A DNA stretch of 34,799 nt, taken from contig NZ_NKUI01000093.1 of NCBI RefSeq assembly GCF_014845115.1, positions 1 to 34,799 on the forward strand, read 5' to 3'. This DNA is from Methylorubrum zatmanii. GTDB taxonomy: Bacteria > Pseudomonadota > Alphaproteobacteria > Rhizobiales > Beijerinckiaceae. The position numbers were made by a program, and so were the translations under genes. The notes beneath the pieces were generated by a model. It searched no databases, was not told the origin of the DNA, and saw only the letters and a list, made by a program, of their open reading frames with translations. Each line of letters opens with the position of its first letter. Position 1 is the stretch's first letter. Shown here one piece after another: positions 17,097 through 25,030 of this stretch.

Positions 17097-17098
17097 AT

Positions 17099-17115
17099 AG
17101 CAGGACGCGTGCCAG
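17099..17115 (-). promoter_or_regulatory. Sigma-54 (RpoN) -24/-12 promoter of the transporter operon
   Basis: The minus strand reads CTGGCACGCGTCCTGCT. This matches the RpoN consensus (TGGCACG, 4 nt, TTGCW) at all seven -24 positions and four of five -12 positions. The invariant GG and GC are separated by exactly 10 nt. Position fits: transcription would start about 40 nt upstream of the binding-protein ATG. RpoN promoters need an activator, consistent with nitrogen or substrate control. Confidence 0.7.
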
Positions 17116-17220
17116 AACCGGGAAACGGTCAAACCGGGCAACGCTGCGGCCGTCGCGCTTGCAGGGGGCGAGGGCAAGCGGGCGCCGATGAGCATGGGAT
17201 GGGCAGGGCATCCGAATTCG

Positions 17221-17239
17221 GTGCCGTTTCTCGCGGCAC
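17221..17239. promoter_or_regulatory. Candidate upstream activator site (GTGCCG-N7-CGGCAC)
   Basis: Perfect 6-bp inverted repeat with a 7-nt spacer, centred about 118 bp upstream of the -24 element. This is the distance at which sigma-54 enhancer-binding proteins normally bind. It does not match the NtrC consensus exactly, and GC-rich repeats of this size can arise by chance. Confidence 0.35.
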
Positions 17240-17580
17240 GGCTGCGTGCGACGGCTTGGGGACGGGTGGGCGGCTCGTCCTTGCCGATTGTCGGTGCCGG
17301 TGCGGCCTTCGCCGGAGGCATCCAAGCAGTTCCCGACGCCGGTTCCGTCCGACCCCTCGCGGGTGGGGAAGGCGGGCGGGATGCAGATGGGGATGCGATG
17401 ACGGGCGGCGACATGGGAGGCGGTTCGGGCCCTGCCGGGATGACGGCCCGTGCCCCCGCCGCCGAGGGCAACAGGAACCAGGCTTCGCGCGCCACCGCGT
17501 CGCGGGACCGCTGATGCCCGAACCGGCGGGGCCGCCTGTCGCCGCCCCGTCGGTCGCTTCCCTCCTCGTCCGACCCGGTG

Positions 17581-18330
17581 CTACGCCAGGGCCAGATCCA
17601 TCGGGTGCAGGTAATCGGCGCGGAATTCGGCGACTTCCATGAGGTGGGGCAGGTCGCGCAGCGTCAGGCGCTTGCCCCTGCGCTCGATCAGCCCCGCGCG
17701 CTTGAGCTCCCCCAGGGAGCGGTTGACGTGGACGCTGGTCATGCCGGTGGTGTCGGCGAGGTCGATCTGGGTGATGGGCAGGTCGTAGCCGTTCTCGCTC
17801 GTCAGCCCCACCGCGCTCAGGCGCACGAACAACTCGCAGAACAGATGCGCGAGGCGCTCCACGGCGGAGCGGCGGCCGATATTGACGAGCCATTCGCGCA
17901 AAGTGGCTCCGTCCACCAGGGCCGCCGTCTGCAAGGCCTGGGTGAGCGCCGGGCGTCGGAGCAGGTCCCGGCCGTTGTCCTGTGCCACCCGCGCCATGCG
18001 GCAGGCGGAGAGCGTGCCGACGGCATGATCCATCCGGTTCACGACCGATGCGTCGAGATCGCAGACATCTCCCGGAATCAGATAGGCCATGATCTGGCGC
18101 GCGCCGTTCTCCCGCAGCTTGTAGCGGCAGGCGAAGCCCTCCGTGATCACGATCATCCCCTCGGGCCGGTCGCCCTCACGGATCAGGTCCGCGCCGGCTG
18201 GAACGGCGCGGGTGCTCGCCTCGATCCCGGCCAGGATGTCCTCGTCCGCCTCCTGCAGCGGTCCGCAGAGCTGCAGCTTACGGAGAAGCGGGCCGCGGGT
18301 GACGGCTCTGTCGCTGACCATGAGCCTCAT
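17581..18330 (-). CDS. Crp/Fnr-family transcriptional regulator
   Basis: 249-residue regulator. An N-terminal cyclic-nucleotide-binding-like domain (about 20-140) contains IREGDRPEGMIVITEGFACRY and AYLIPGDVCDL. A winged helix-turn-helix follows (about 184-223), with LPITQIDLADTTGMTSVHVNRSL as the DNA-reading part. No FNR-type Cys cluster is evident. This NreB/FixK-like subtype is highly multiplied in Methylobacterium and Bradyrhizobium. The ATG overlaps the stop of the upstream receiver-domain gene by four bases (ATGA), so it was probably translated by coupling. It is transcribed towards the sigma-54 operon but 530 bp separate them. Target genes and signal unknown. Confidence 0.9.
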   Translation of the reverse strand: MRLMVSDRAVTRGPLLRKLQLCGPLQEADEDILAGIEASTRAVPAGADLIREGDRPEGMIVITEGFACRYKLRENGARQIMAYLIPGDVCDLDASVVNRMDHAVGTLSACRMARVAQDNGRDLLRRPALTQALQTAALVDGATLREWLVNIGRRSAVERLAHLFCELFVRLSAVGLTSENGYDLPITQIDLADTTGMTSVHVNRSLGELKRAGLIERRGKRLTLRDLPHLMEVAEFRADYLHPMDLALA

Positions 18331-18710
18331 TCGACCCGTCCCATGCGAGCGGCGAGTTCGTCCATCGTCCAGGTCACGTCACGGTGCCAGGCCGGTTTCG
18401 ACAGGCACGGCATGTCGGCGAATTCCCTGTCGCGTCCGGTCGCGCCGCCGCGCTCGGCGCAGACGAGGAAGGGCACGCCGCGTCGGTGAAGCGTGCGCGC
18501 CAGCCGCGAGCCGGCGCCATCCACTTCCGTGAAGTCGAGCACGGCCAGGGCGGGAATTCGATGGCTGAGCGACATCTCCGCCTCGGCGGCGGTTCGGATC
18601 GGCCCCGTCACGCGGTAGCCCGCCGCCTCCAGGGCATCCGCCAGGTCCAGGCCGACGACCGGGTCGGCTTCGACCAGCAGGACGAAATCTTCCTGTCACC
18701 GGGGTTTCAT
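18327..18710 (-). pseudogene. Response-regulator receiver domain broken by an in-frame stop
   Basis: From the ATG at 18710, preceded by GGGAGCG, the frame reads M-K-P-R-stop: a TGA at 18698-18696 is the fifth codon. After the stop the same frame continues as a receiver domain (FVLLVEADPVVG, DALEAAGYRVTGP, the phospho-acceptor region ALAVLDF, and the Lys in LSKPAW) to a stop at 18327. The only later ordinary start is GTG at 18611, which would remove the first beta strand and acidic pocket. The switch Thr/Ser appears to be Cys, so the domain was already atypical. The end overlaps the Crp/Fnr gene start. I read this as a nonsense mutation or sequencing error in a single-domain regulator; stop readthrough is less likely. 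Confidence 0.7.
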
Positions 18711-18823
18711 GCTCGCTCCCGAAAAAGAATCGATCAGCGCCTCGGCAAGGATGGGCGGTGCGACCGTTCTAAGCGTGGTTTGTGTGGCATGTAAATCGGA
18801 TGTCACGCTTGGTGTGATTTCCG

Positions 18824-18924
18824 ACAAAGCAATATTTGTTATATGCTATGTCTGATCGTAAGTATATTATAGATTGATCTTTAAATTTGCAAATATAATC
18901 ATAAATCAACTTATCAATTTGCTT
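18824..18924. promoter_or_regulatory. AT-rich island between two Crp/Fnr gene units
   Basis: About 100 bp with markedly low GC, in a window that is otherwise strongly GC-rich, between the divergent receiver/Crp unit and the second Crp/Fnr gene. It contains a perfect TATAAT at 18894-18899 on the plus strand, but the -35 box (AGATTG at 17-nt spacing, or TTGATC at 14) is poor. Runs such as TTTAAATTTGCAAATATAAT are typical of UP elements or binding sites for nucleoid proteins. A 62-codon minus-strand frame here is not supported as a gene. Confidence 0.5.
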
Positions 18925-18974
18925 GCCGTCAGCGAGCCGCGCTTCCCGTCGCATCATCCCCGGAAGGAGGAGGC

Positions 18975-19688
18975 ATGGTGCATCCTCAACAGGCGACGAT
19001 CCGCAACCGCCTTCTCAGGGCCATCTCGTCCGAGGACTTTTCCCGGCTCGCGCCGTTTCTGCAGTGCTTGGAGCTGGCGGTGCAGACGACCTTGATCGCC
19101 CCCGACCGGCCGGTCGAGCATCTCTACTTTCCGGAAAGCGGCATCTTCTCGATCACGGCGAACGGGCCGGAGGGCGGCGTCGAGGTCGGCATGGTCGGGC
19201 GGGAGGGCTTGGTCGGCGCGGTGCCCATCCTGACCGGCAGTGACCGGATTCCGCACGACCACTTCGTCCAGGTGCCCGGCCGCGCCCTCCGCATCGCCGT
19301 CGCGCCGCTCCACGAAGCCGTCGAGGAGAGCGAACCCCTGCGCGCCCTGCTGCTGCGCTACCTGCAGGCCGAGATCGTGCAGATCCGGCAGACCGCCTTC
19401 GCCAATGCCCGCTTCACCATCGAGGCCCGCCTCGCCCGCTGGCTTCTGATGTGCCACGACCGGCTCGACGGCGACGAGGTGCAGATCAAGCACGACTTCC
19501 TGGCGCTGATGCTGGGGGTGCAGCGCTCGGGCGTGACCCTGGCCCTGCAGAACCTGGAGGGGGCCGGCCGGATCCGGAGCCGGCGCGGGTGCATCACCGT
19601 TCTCGACCGCGCGCTGCTGGAGGCCCTGGCCGATACCAGTTACGGGGTGGCGGAGGCGGAATATGCACGGCTGATCGAGGGCGCGTGA
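18975..19688 (+). CDS. Crp/Fnr-family transcriptional regulator
   Basis: 237-residue regulator with a degenerate cyclic-nucleotide-binding domain (HLYFPESGIFSIT at about 49-61, then VEVGMVGREGLVGAVPIL) and a C-terminal winged helix-turn-helix (about 168-207, HDFLALMLGVQRSGVTLALQ). The VGREGLVG form marks the subgroup common in Hyphomicrobiales that lacks FNR cysteines. GGAAGGAGGAGG lies directly upstream of the ATG, an unusually strong ribosome binding site. It is followed by a DUF6894 gene whose start shares one base with its stop. It is divergent from the receiver/Crp pair across the AT-rich island. Ligand and targets unknown. Confidence 0.9.
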   Translation: MVHPQQATIRNRLLRAISSEDFSRLAPFLQCLELAVQTTLIAPDRPVEHLYFPESGIFSITANGPEGGVEVGMVGREGLVGAVPILTGSDRIPHDHFVQVPGRALRIAVAPLHEAVEESEPLRALLLRYLQAEIVQIRQTAFANARFTIEARLARWLLMCHDRLDGDEVQIKHDFLALMLGVQRSGVTLALQNLEGAGRIRSRRGCITVLDRALLEALADTSYGVAEAEYARLIEGA

Positions 19689-19942
19689 TGCCTCGCTACT
19701 TCTTCCATCTGCGCTATGGTCCCGACAAGCTGGCGCCCGATCCGGAGGGGGAGATCCTGGCCGACCCGCAGGTGGCCCGCACCCAGGCCCTGGCGGCGGC
19801 GCGCGACCTGATCGCCCATACCCGCTCCGACAGCATCTGCGACTGGTTCGTCTGCCGTTTCGAGATCGTCGACGAGGCGGGCGCGCCCGTCCTCACCGTG
19901 CCGTTCGGAGAGACCGTAACCCCAGGGGCGGATCAGGAGTGA
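19688..19942 (+). CDS. DUF6894-family protein
   Basis: 84-residue protein that begins MPRYFFHLRYG and continues with DPEGEILADPQVARTQALAAARDLI, the hallmark of DUF6894. It is a small soluble family of unknown function, abundant in Methylobacterium and Bradyrhizobium and often encoded near Crp/Fnr-type regulators. The ATG overlaps the regulator's TGA by one base (TGATG), so the two are translationally coupled and I reject the longer frame that begins inside the regulator gene. Two Cys residues flank the CDWFVCRF stretch. The biochemical role is unknown. Confidence 0.85.
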   Translation: MPRYFFHLRYGPDKLAPDPEGEILADPQVARTQALAAARDLIAHTRSDSICDWFVCRFEIVDEAGAPVLTVPFGETVTPGADQE

Positions 19943-20037
19943 GACGGAATCCGCTTGATCGGAGCGGGGTGATCCGCCGCTTCGCTGTCCTGACAAGACC
20001 GGTCGGTCTCATCGCTTCGATTGCGCGGAGGAAGCCT

Positions 20038-21288
20038 TCACTGTGAAGCGGCGATCCGCCCGATGATCCGCGCCACGGTACCGGGATCGAGGTCCGGATA
20101 GATCGGCAGGCACAGCACCTGATCGGCGGCCATGGCCGCCGCGGGCAAGTGCCTCCGGTCGGCGCTGGGAAGGGTCCGATAGGCCGGGAAATCGGAGATC
20201 AGGGGGGAAAAGTAACGCCGGGCATGGATACCGTCGCGCTTGAGCGCATCGTAGAGCGCGTCGCGGTCGATGGGATGATCGGGCCCGACCAGGATCGGGA
20301 AATAGGCGTAGTTGGCCGCCCCCTCCTCCGCCGCGTCGAGGCAGCGGATCCCGGGGATGTCGCGCAGGCCCTCGCGATAGGCCGCGTCCACCGCCCTCCG
20401 GCCTGCCAGGGCGGTGTCGATATGCCGGAGCTGCACGAGGCCGAAGGCCGCGTTCAGCTCGCTCATCTTGCCGTTGAGGCCGACCCCGCTCACGGAGGTC
20501 TCGTCCTCGAAGCCGAAATTCTTCAGCTTGTCGATCTGGTCCTTCATGGCCGGATCGGCGCAGACGATGGCGCCGCCCTCGAAGGTGTTGAACACCTTGG
20601 TGGCGTGGAAGCTCAGCACCGACAGGTTGCCGTGGTTGAGGACGCTTCCGCCACGATGGCGCACGCCGAAGGCGTGGGCGGCGTCGTAGATCACCTTGAG
20701 CCCGTGCCGGTCGGCGATGGCGGTGATGGCCTCCACGTCACAGGGCCGTCCGTAGCAGTGAACGGGCAGGATCGCGCGGGTGCGCGGTGTGATCGCGGCC
20801 TCGATCCGGGCGGGATCGAGGTTGAGGGTGTCCGGATCGATATCGATGAAGACCGGGGTCAGGCCGCTCCACATCAGGGCGTGCGAGGTCGCGACGAAGG
20901 AATAGGGCGTGGTGATCACCTCGCCGGAGAGTTCGAGCGCCCGCAGCGCCACGATCAGCGCGGTGGTGGCGTTGTTGAACAGGGCGACCTGCGGCACGCC
21001 GAGATGGGCGGCGAGCCGCGCCTCCAATTCGCGATGGAACGGGCCGCCATTGGTCAGGATCCGCGTCCGCCAGATCTCCCGCAGGAGCGGCTCGAACTCT
21101 TCGAGCGGCGGCAGGAACGGGCGGGTGACGTAGACCGGCGCCTCCGCGCCGTCCCCGGCCTCCGGGGCAGCTGGGCCGAGAGGCCCGGCGAATTCCCGCT
21201 CCAACCGGCGCAGGGTCGCCTGGAGCGGAGGCTCAGGCTGGCCGGGGGCGTCCGCCTCGCGGACGGGGTCAAGCGGAGCGGGTTGCAT
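20038..21288 (-). CDS. DegT/DnrJ/EryC1/StrS-family PLP aminotransferase
   Basis: 416-residue PLP enzyme of the sugar aminotransferase family. The aldimine lysine is Lys231 in SFHATKVFNT, preceded by the cofactor-contacting Asp202 and His205 in YDAAHAFG. TTPYSFVATSHA and GLNGKMSELNAAFG are further family motifs. These enzymes usually make amino sugars for surface polysaccharides or natural products by transferring an amino group to a nucleotide-linked keto sugar. A Pro/Ala-rich extension of about 50 residues precedes the catalytic domain. No nucleotide-sugar, glycosyltransferase or export gene lies nearby, so the product is unknown. It is convergent with the DUF6894 gene. Confidence 0.9.
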   Translation of the reverse strand: MQPAPLDPVREADAPGQPEPPLQATLRRLEREFAGPLGPAAPEAGDGAEAPVYVTRPFLPPLEEFEPLLREIWRTRILTNGGPFHRELEARLAAHLGVPQVALFNNATTALIVALRALELSGEVITTPYSFVATSHALMWSGLTPVFIDIDPDTLNLDPARIEAAITPRTRAILPVHCYGRPCDVEAITAIADRHGLKVIYDAAHAFGVRHRGGSVLNHGNLSVLSFHATKVFNTFEGGAIVCADPAMKDQIDKLKNFGFEDETSVSGVGLNGKMSELNAAFGLVQLRHIDTALAGRRAVDAAYREGLRDIPGIRCLDAAEEGAANYAYFPILVGPDHPIDRDALYDALKRDGIHARRYFSPLISDFPAYRTLPSADRRHLPAAAMAADQVLCLPIYPDLDPGTVARIIGRIAASQ

Positions 21289-21404
21289 CGAGCCTCGGCG
21301 CTGCGATGGCGTGCTCGGCCGGTGAGCGTCCGGCCCTACGCATTCTGCGATGATCGAGCATGCCCGGCCTTCCTGCGCCGGAAAGATGTTAAGATTTGTA
21401 TGGC

Positions 21405-21417
21405 TAACGAAACGTTA
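21405..21417. promoter_or_regulatory. Small inverted repeat TAACG-AAA-CGTTA
   Basis: A perfect 13-bp inverted repeat in an AT-richer patch of the 246-bp gap between the aminotransferase start (21288) and the GDSL autotransporter stop (21535). It could be an operator in the aminotransferase promoter region. The remainder of the gap shows no gene. Confidence 0.25.
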
Positions 21418-21534
21418 ATGCCGCCTGAACCGGAAGGAGGGAACCCACGTGCGGGCATGCTCGCCCGGCCCCGGCCCCGGCTTGCCGGTTCGGGCCCGGC
21501 ACCGGACCTGGGCCCGGCAGCGCGCGTGCCATCC

Positions 21535-24500
21535 TTACCAAGCGTAGCGCAGGCCGCCGGCGAAGAGATGGGCGGTGAGGTTGGAGCCGACCGCCGCCTC
21601 GTAGCGGGCGAAGACCTGCACGGTCTCCTTCTGTGCCGTGAGGCCGGCACTGACGACGCCGGTGTCGCGGCCGATGCCGGCGAAGGTGGTGGTGAAGGGG
21701 GCGCCGGGGGCGCCGATCAGCGAGGCCGTCACCAGCGAGACCGTATCGCCGACATTGCGGTAGTAGCGCGCCCGCAGTTCGGGGCTGATCAGGATGCCGT
21801 CGTGCAGGAAGGCCGAGCTCAGCCGCACCCCGACCGAGGGCTGCACGATGTCCTGCGTCTCCGACCGGGAGAGGAGGCCGGCCGATCCGGCGCCCTGCTC
21901 GGAGAAGCCGTCGCGGCTCAGCCGATACCAGTCGAGGCCGAGACTCGGCTCGGCGTAAAGGGCGCCGAACCGGGCGCGCGTCCCGAGCTTGACCGCCGCG
22001 CTGAGGTCGTCGCCGCCGAAGCGGCCGATGGCGGTCCGTGACAGGTCGCCGAAGGCGAGGCCGCGGCTCGTCCGGTTGTCGGTATGGGTATAGGCCGCCA
22101 CCGCATCGACGAAGACCGGTTCGAGATCGAGCGAGCCGTAGACCGAGCCCTGATAGGCGCTGGACCATCCGCGATTCGCGCTGGAGAGGGCGGCGGTGCT
22201 GCCATCGGCGTAGCCGAAGCTGGCGCCGAGCAGGGCGCCATCGAACTGCTTGTCCGCGCCGACCAGCACGCCGGCTTGGTTGAGATCGAACCCGCCGCGT
22301 CCGCCGATGGAGCCGGGACCGCCGAGGGCGCGCGCCCACAGGGACACGTCTCCCGTGGCCGGTGCCGTGCCGGTGAGGCCGGCGGCGGCGGCGCGCAGGG
22401 CCTGGCCGGTGCCGACCGGATCGAGGGCGGCCCAGGATCCGTCGAGGCCGATGCCGGGCTGGAGATCGGTGCGCCCGGCCCGGCGATCCGCCATGCGGTC
22501 TTCGAGGGCGCGCACGAACTGTCCGCGCTGCACCGCATCGGCCGTGGCCGCATTGGCGATGGCCTCGCCCGAGAGGGACTGCAGGGCCGCCGCGCCGGCG
22601 GCGTCGGTCTCGGTCCGGTCGAGGGCGTAGAACACCGTGTCGAGATCGCCCTGGGGCTGCAGCAGGTAGGAGCGGTTCAGGTGCCGGGCGACCGCGCGCT
22701 GGTTGGCTGTGATCGCCGGAGCGGTGAAGTCGCGGTTGAAGGTGATCGAGACCGCGTTCGGCTCGTAGGTCAGGGTCTCGGTCAGGAAGGGGTTGAGGTC
22801 GATCACCTCGCCGAAGCGACCGCTGGTGGCGCCCGTGCTGGTGGCGAAGGTGAAGCTCTGGCGGGCGATCTTGTCGGCCGGGTCGAAGATGAGGTCGATG
22901 CCGCCGCCGACGACGAGGTTGCCGTTGACCCGCAGGGCATCGACGCGGTCGGTGTCGACCTCCATCCGGATGCGACCGCTGCCGGCCTGCTCGTAATCGC
23001 CGTCGATGGTCAGGGTGCCGATGGAATTGCCCGGCGACAGCAGGCCTTCGTTCCGGACCGTGCCGATGATCGTGCCCGATCCGCCGAGCACCGCGTCCTT
23101 CGCCACGGTGAGTTCGGTCGTGCGATAGGTCGTGGCCGTGTTGATCTTCAGCGTGCCTTCCTGAACCGCGGTCAGCACGCGGGCCTCGGTGACCGATGAG
23201 CGGAGATCGAGGGTACCGAGACCCGTCTTGGCGAGATCGCCGCTGCCCGAGAGGGTGTTGTCCCGCAGGGTCAGGATCGTGCCGGCCTCGGTCCGGAAGG
23301 TCGCCCCGAAGGTCGAGCCGCCGATCGCGCCCGCCGACACCGAGGCGTTGACCGCGATGTCGCGGTTCACGGTGAGGCTCTGCGTGGTATTCAGCGTGCC
23401 GCCCTGCAGGGTCAGGAGCCCCGAGCGGGCGCCGAGATTGGCGTCGCTGGCGATGCGGACGGTGCCGTTGTCGATCCGGGTTCCGCCGGCATAGCTGTTC
23501 TGGCCGGCGAGCGTCAGCACCGATTCGCCGCTCTTGATCAGGCCGCCGGTGCCGCCGATGCTGCCGGCGAAGGTGCGGTCGCGGATCTCGATATTGGCGA
23601 CGTAGGGCCGGACGAGTTCGGCCGGTTCTCCCGCCTCCAGCAGGTCGGTCTTCCACGCGTAATCGGCGATCATGGCGTGGGCCTTGGTCGTCGGGTGGAA
23701 CTCGTCCCAGAACAGGTAGTCGCCGACCGTGTCGCCCGAGCAGGCGCCGACATATTGGCCGGTATCGGCGTTCACGCAGTTGTCCTGGCCATTCCTGAAG
23801 CCGAAGCTTTCCGGCCGGGCCTGAACCTCCTTGAGGAGCGCGGCCGCGTCGACGGCGACGATGCGTTCGGATCGCCCGTTCCTGTCGAACTGATCCTGAA
23901 TCCGATACAGCTTGTCCTTGATCTGCCGGTTGGTCTCGAGGATCTCGGCGCCGAGGGCCTCGGCGACATTGAGGTGGTCCCGGGTGATCTTGGGCGTCGT
24001 GGCGATGTCCGGGACCGTGTTCACGTAATAGGTCGCGCCTCTTTGGGCGATATCGCTGCGCGCACGAACCGCCTCGCTGAGCCGGTTCAGCTCTTTCGGA
24101 ATGCTGTCCAGCAACTGGCTCGACGCCTTGCCGAGCTTCATGTCCTTGACAGGCTTGTCGGTCTTGCCCAGGCCCAAGAACGTGTCCTCGACCTCTTGCC
24201 TGTAATTGTTTCCGCCAATCCAGAGCGTAAACAATGGTTTCGCTCCAAATTCGGATGCATCGGTTTTGTATTTCCGCTGCCCGAAAATGGGAAATCCGGT
24301 TTTCTCGGAGATCGACTTGATAAGCGTCGCGTTCTGCGCTTCGAACTTGTCGACGATAAAACCGATGCCGGCATTGACGTAATATCCGGCGGTGGCGCCG
24401 CCCCAGGCCAGGTTGTGATCCTTGTTGTACGGGGTGCCATTCAGGTCGCTGTTAAGATACTCGATCCAGACCCGGCCGTTCGAGAAGCGCCCCTGATCGT

Positions 24501-24693
24501 AGGGTTCGCCGATGGGCTGCCTTTTGGCGGGAACGTATTTCTTTCCCGTGGCTTCGTAGGTGCGCCTCGTATCGGACAGGCTGTCCCCGAGATTCCAGAT
24601 CGTGCTGTAACGCTCGGCGGACAGGGCCGTGCTCGAGAGGAGGCTCGCGAGCAGGAACCCGAGGCAGAGGCCGCGCGCCTTGTTGACCGACAT
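21535..24693 (-). CDS. GDSL-esterase autotransporter (type Va secretion)
   Basis: 1052-residue outer-membrane protein. Residues 1-26 are a signal peptide. Residues 27-350 form a GDSL/SGNH hydrolase: GDSL with nucleophile Ser38, Gly99 in WGGA, GGNN at 160-163, and the catalytic Asp330/His333 in WDEFHP. About 375-640 contain autotransporter-associated beta-strand repeats (TLAGQNSYAGGTRIDNGTVRI). The last ~270 residues are a beta-barrel ending in the aromatic LRYAW, as expected for BAM insertion. It resembles EstA-type surface esterases but carries an additional beta-helical passenger. The DNA for the N-terminal hydrolase half has visibly lower GC than that for the barrel. No good ribosome binding site precedes the ATG at 24693. 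The substrate is probably a lipid or short-chain ester, displayed at the cell surface. Confidence 0.9.
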   Translation of the reverse strand: MSVNKARGLCLGFLLASLLSSTALSAERYSTIWNLGDSLSDTRRTYEATGKKYVPAKRQPIGEPYDQGRFSNGRVWIEYLNSDLNGTPYNKDHNLAWGGATAGYYVNAGIGFIVDKFEAQNATLIKSISEKTGFPIFGQRKYKTDASEFGAKPLFTLWIGGNNYRQEVEDTFLGLGKTDKPVKDMKLGKASSQLLDSIPKELNRLSEAVRARSDIAQRGATYYVNTVPDIATTPKITRDHLNVAEALGAEILETNRQIKDKLYRIQDQFDRNGRSERIVAVDAAALLKEVQARPESFGFRNGQDNCVNADTGQYVGACSGDTVGDYLFWDEFHPTTKAHAMIADYAWKTDLLEAGEPAELVRPYVANIEIRDRTFAGSIGGTGGLIKSGESVLTLAGQNSYAGGTRIDNGTVRIASDANLGARSGLLTLQGGTLNTTQSLTVNRDIAVNASVSAGAIGGSTFGATFRTEAGTILTLRDNTLSGSGDLAKTGLGTLDLRSSVTEARVLTAVQEGTLKINTATTYRTTELTVAKDAVLGGSGTIIGTVRNEGLLSPGNSIGTLTIDGDYEQAGSGRIRMEVDTDRVDALRVNGNLVVGGGIDLIFDPADKIARQSFTFATSTGATSGRFGEVIDLNPFLTETLTYEPNAVSITFNRDFTAPAITANQRAVARHLNRSYLLQPQGDLDTVFYALDRTETDAAGAAALQSLSGEAIANAATADAVQRGQFVRALEDRMADRRAGRTDLQPGIGLDGSWAALDPVGTGQALRAAAAGLTGTAPATGDVSLWARALGGPGSIGGRGGFDLNQAGVLVGADKQFDGALLGASFGYADGSTAALSSANRGWSSAYQGSVYGSLDLEPVFVDAVAAYTHTDNRTSRGLAFGDLSRTAIGRFGGDDLSAAVKLGTRARFGALYAEPSLGLDWYRLSRDGFSEQGAGSAGLLSRSETQDIVQPSVGVRLSSAFLHDGILISPELRARYYRNVGDTVSLVTASLIGAPGAPFTTTFAGIGRDTGVVSAGLTAQKETVQVFARYEAAVGSNLTAHLFAGGLRYAW

Positions 24694-25030
24694 GGAAATC
24701 GTCCGGCTGAGGAGAGGACGCTCGTATCGAGCGGGACGCCACCCACCTGCCGAGGCCGCGGATCGAGCGGGTCCGTGATCTGAATAAGATCCGATTTATG
24801 GTTAAGATATCATTAAAGACGCCGTGATGGCTCGGTCTTTGACTTGAGTAGGCTCGACGGCAAAATAAAGCGCGAAGATCGGGCGGCGGGGTCGACAGAC
24901 CGCAGGTTGATTGTGAGCCAGATTCGCAGGCTGTCGCACAGCGTTCGAGAAACAGGGCCGCCATGCGGCGCCTGCCGTGATCGCCCCGGTCCCGAGGCGG
25001 CGCGCCCGGGAGCGCGCGCCGCCTCGGGCG
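24694..25030. other. Intergenic region between two autotransporter genes
   Basis: About 340 bp. It holds the terminator-like hairpin of the upstream gene (24991-25028) and an AT-richer stretch at about 24780-24850 that probably carries the promoter for the GDSL autotransporter. No gene is supported. The hairpin suggests that the two genes are separate transcription units. Confidence 0.55.
24991..25028 (-). terminator. Strong hairpin after the giant autotransporter gene
   Basis: Perfect 15-bp inverted repeat (arms 24991-25005 and 25014-25028, 8-nt loop), all GC-rich, starting 2 nt after the stop codon. There is no T-run, which is common for terminators of high-GC bacteria; it may also protect the 3' end. 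Confidence 0.7.

Larger units (their letters stand above)
17049..17580. other. Regulatory intergenic region upstream of the transporter operon
   Basis: About 530 bp between two minus-strand genes. Nearest the operon it holds a sigma-54-type promoter and two inverted repeats, entered separately. The rest is GC-rich with overlapping frames on both strands that show no domain or convincing ribosome binding site. Confidence 0.6.

Noticed and set aside
17188..17514. 108-codon plus frame upstream of the transporter operon
   Set aside because: Low-complexity translation of GC-rich DNA overlapping the candidate activator site, with no ribosome binding site or domain.
18769..18957. 62-codon minus frame in the AT-rich island
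   Set aside because: It exists because the island has few GC codons; there is no ribosome binding site, and the region reads better as regulatory DNA.
21449..21547. 32-codon plus frame after a strong GGAAGGAGGGA sequence
   Set aside because: The Shine-Dalgarno match is good, but the peptide is Pro/Gly/Arg-rich by composition and runs into the end of the opposite gene; there is no support as a real gene.
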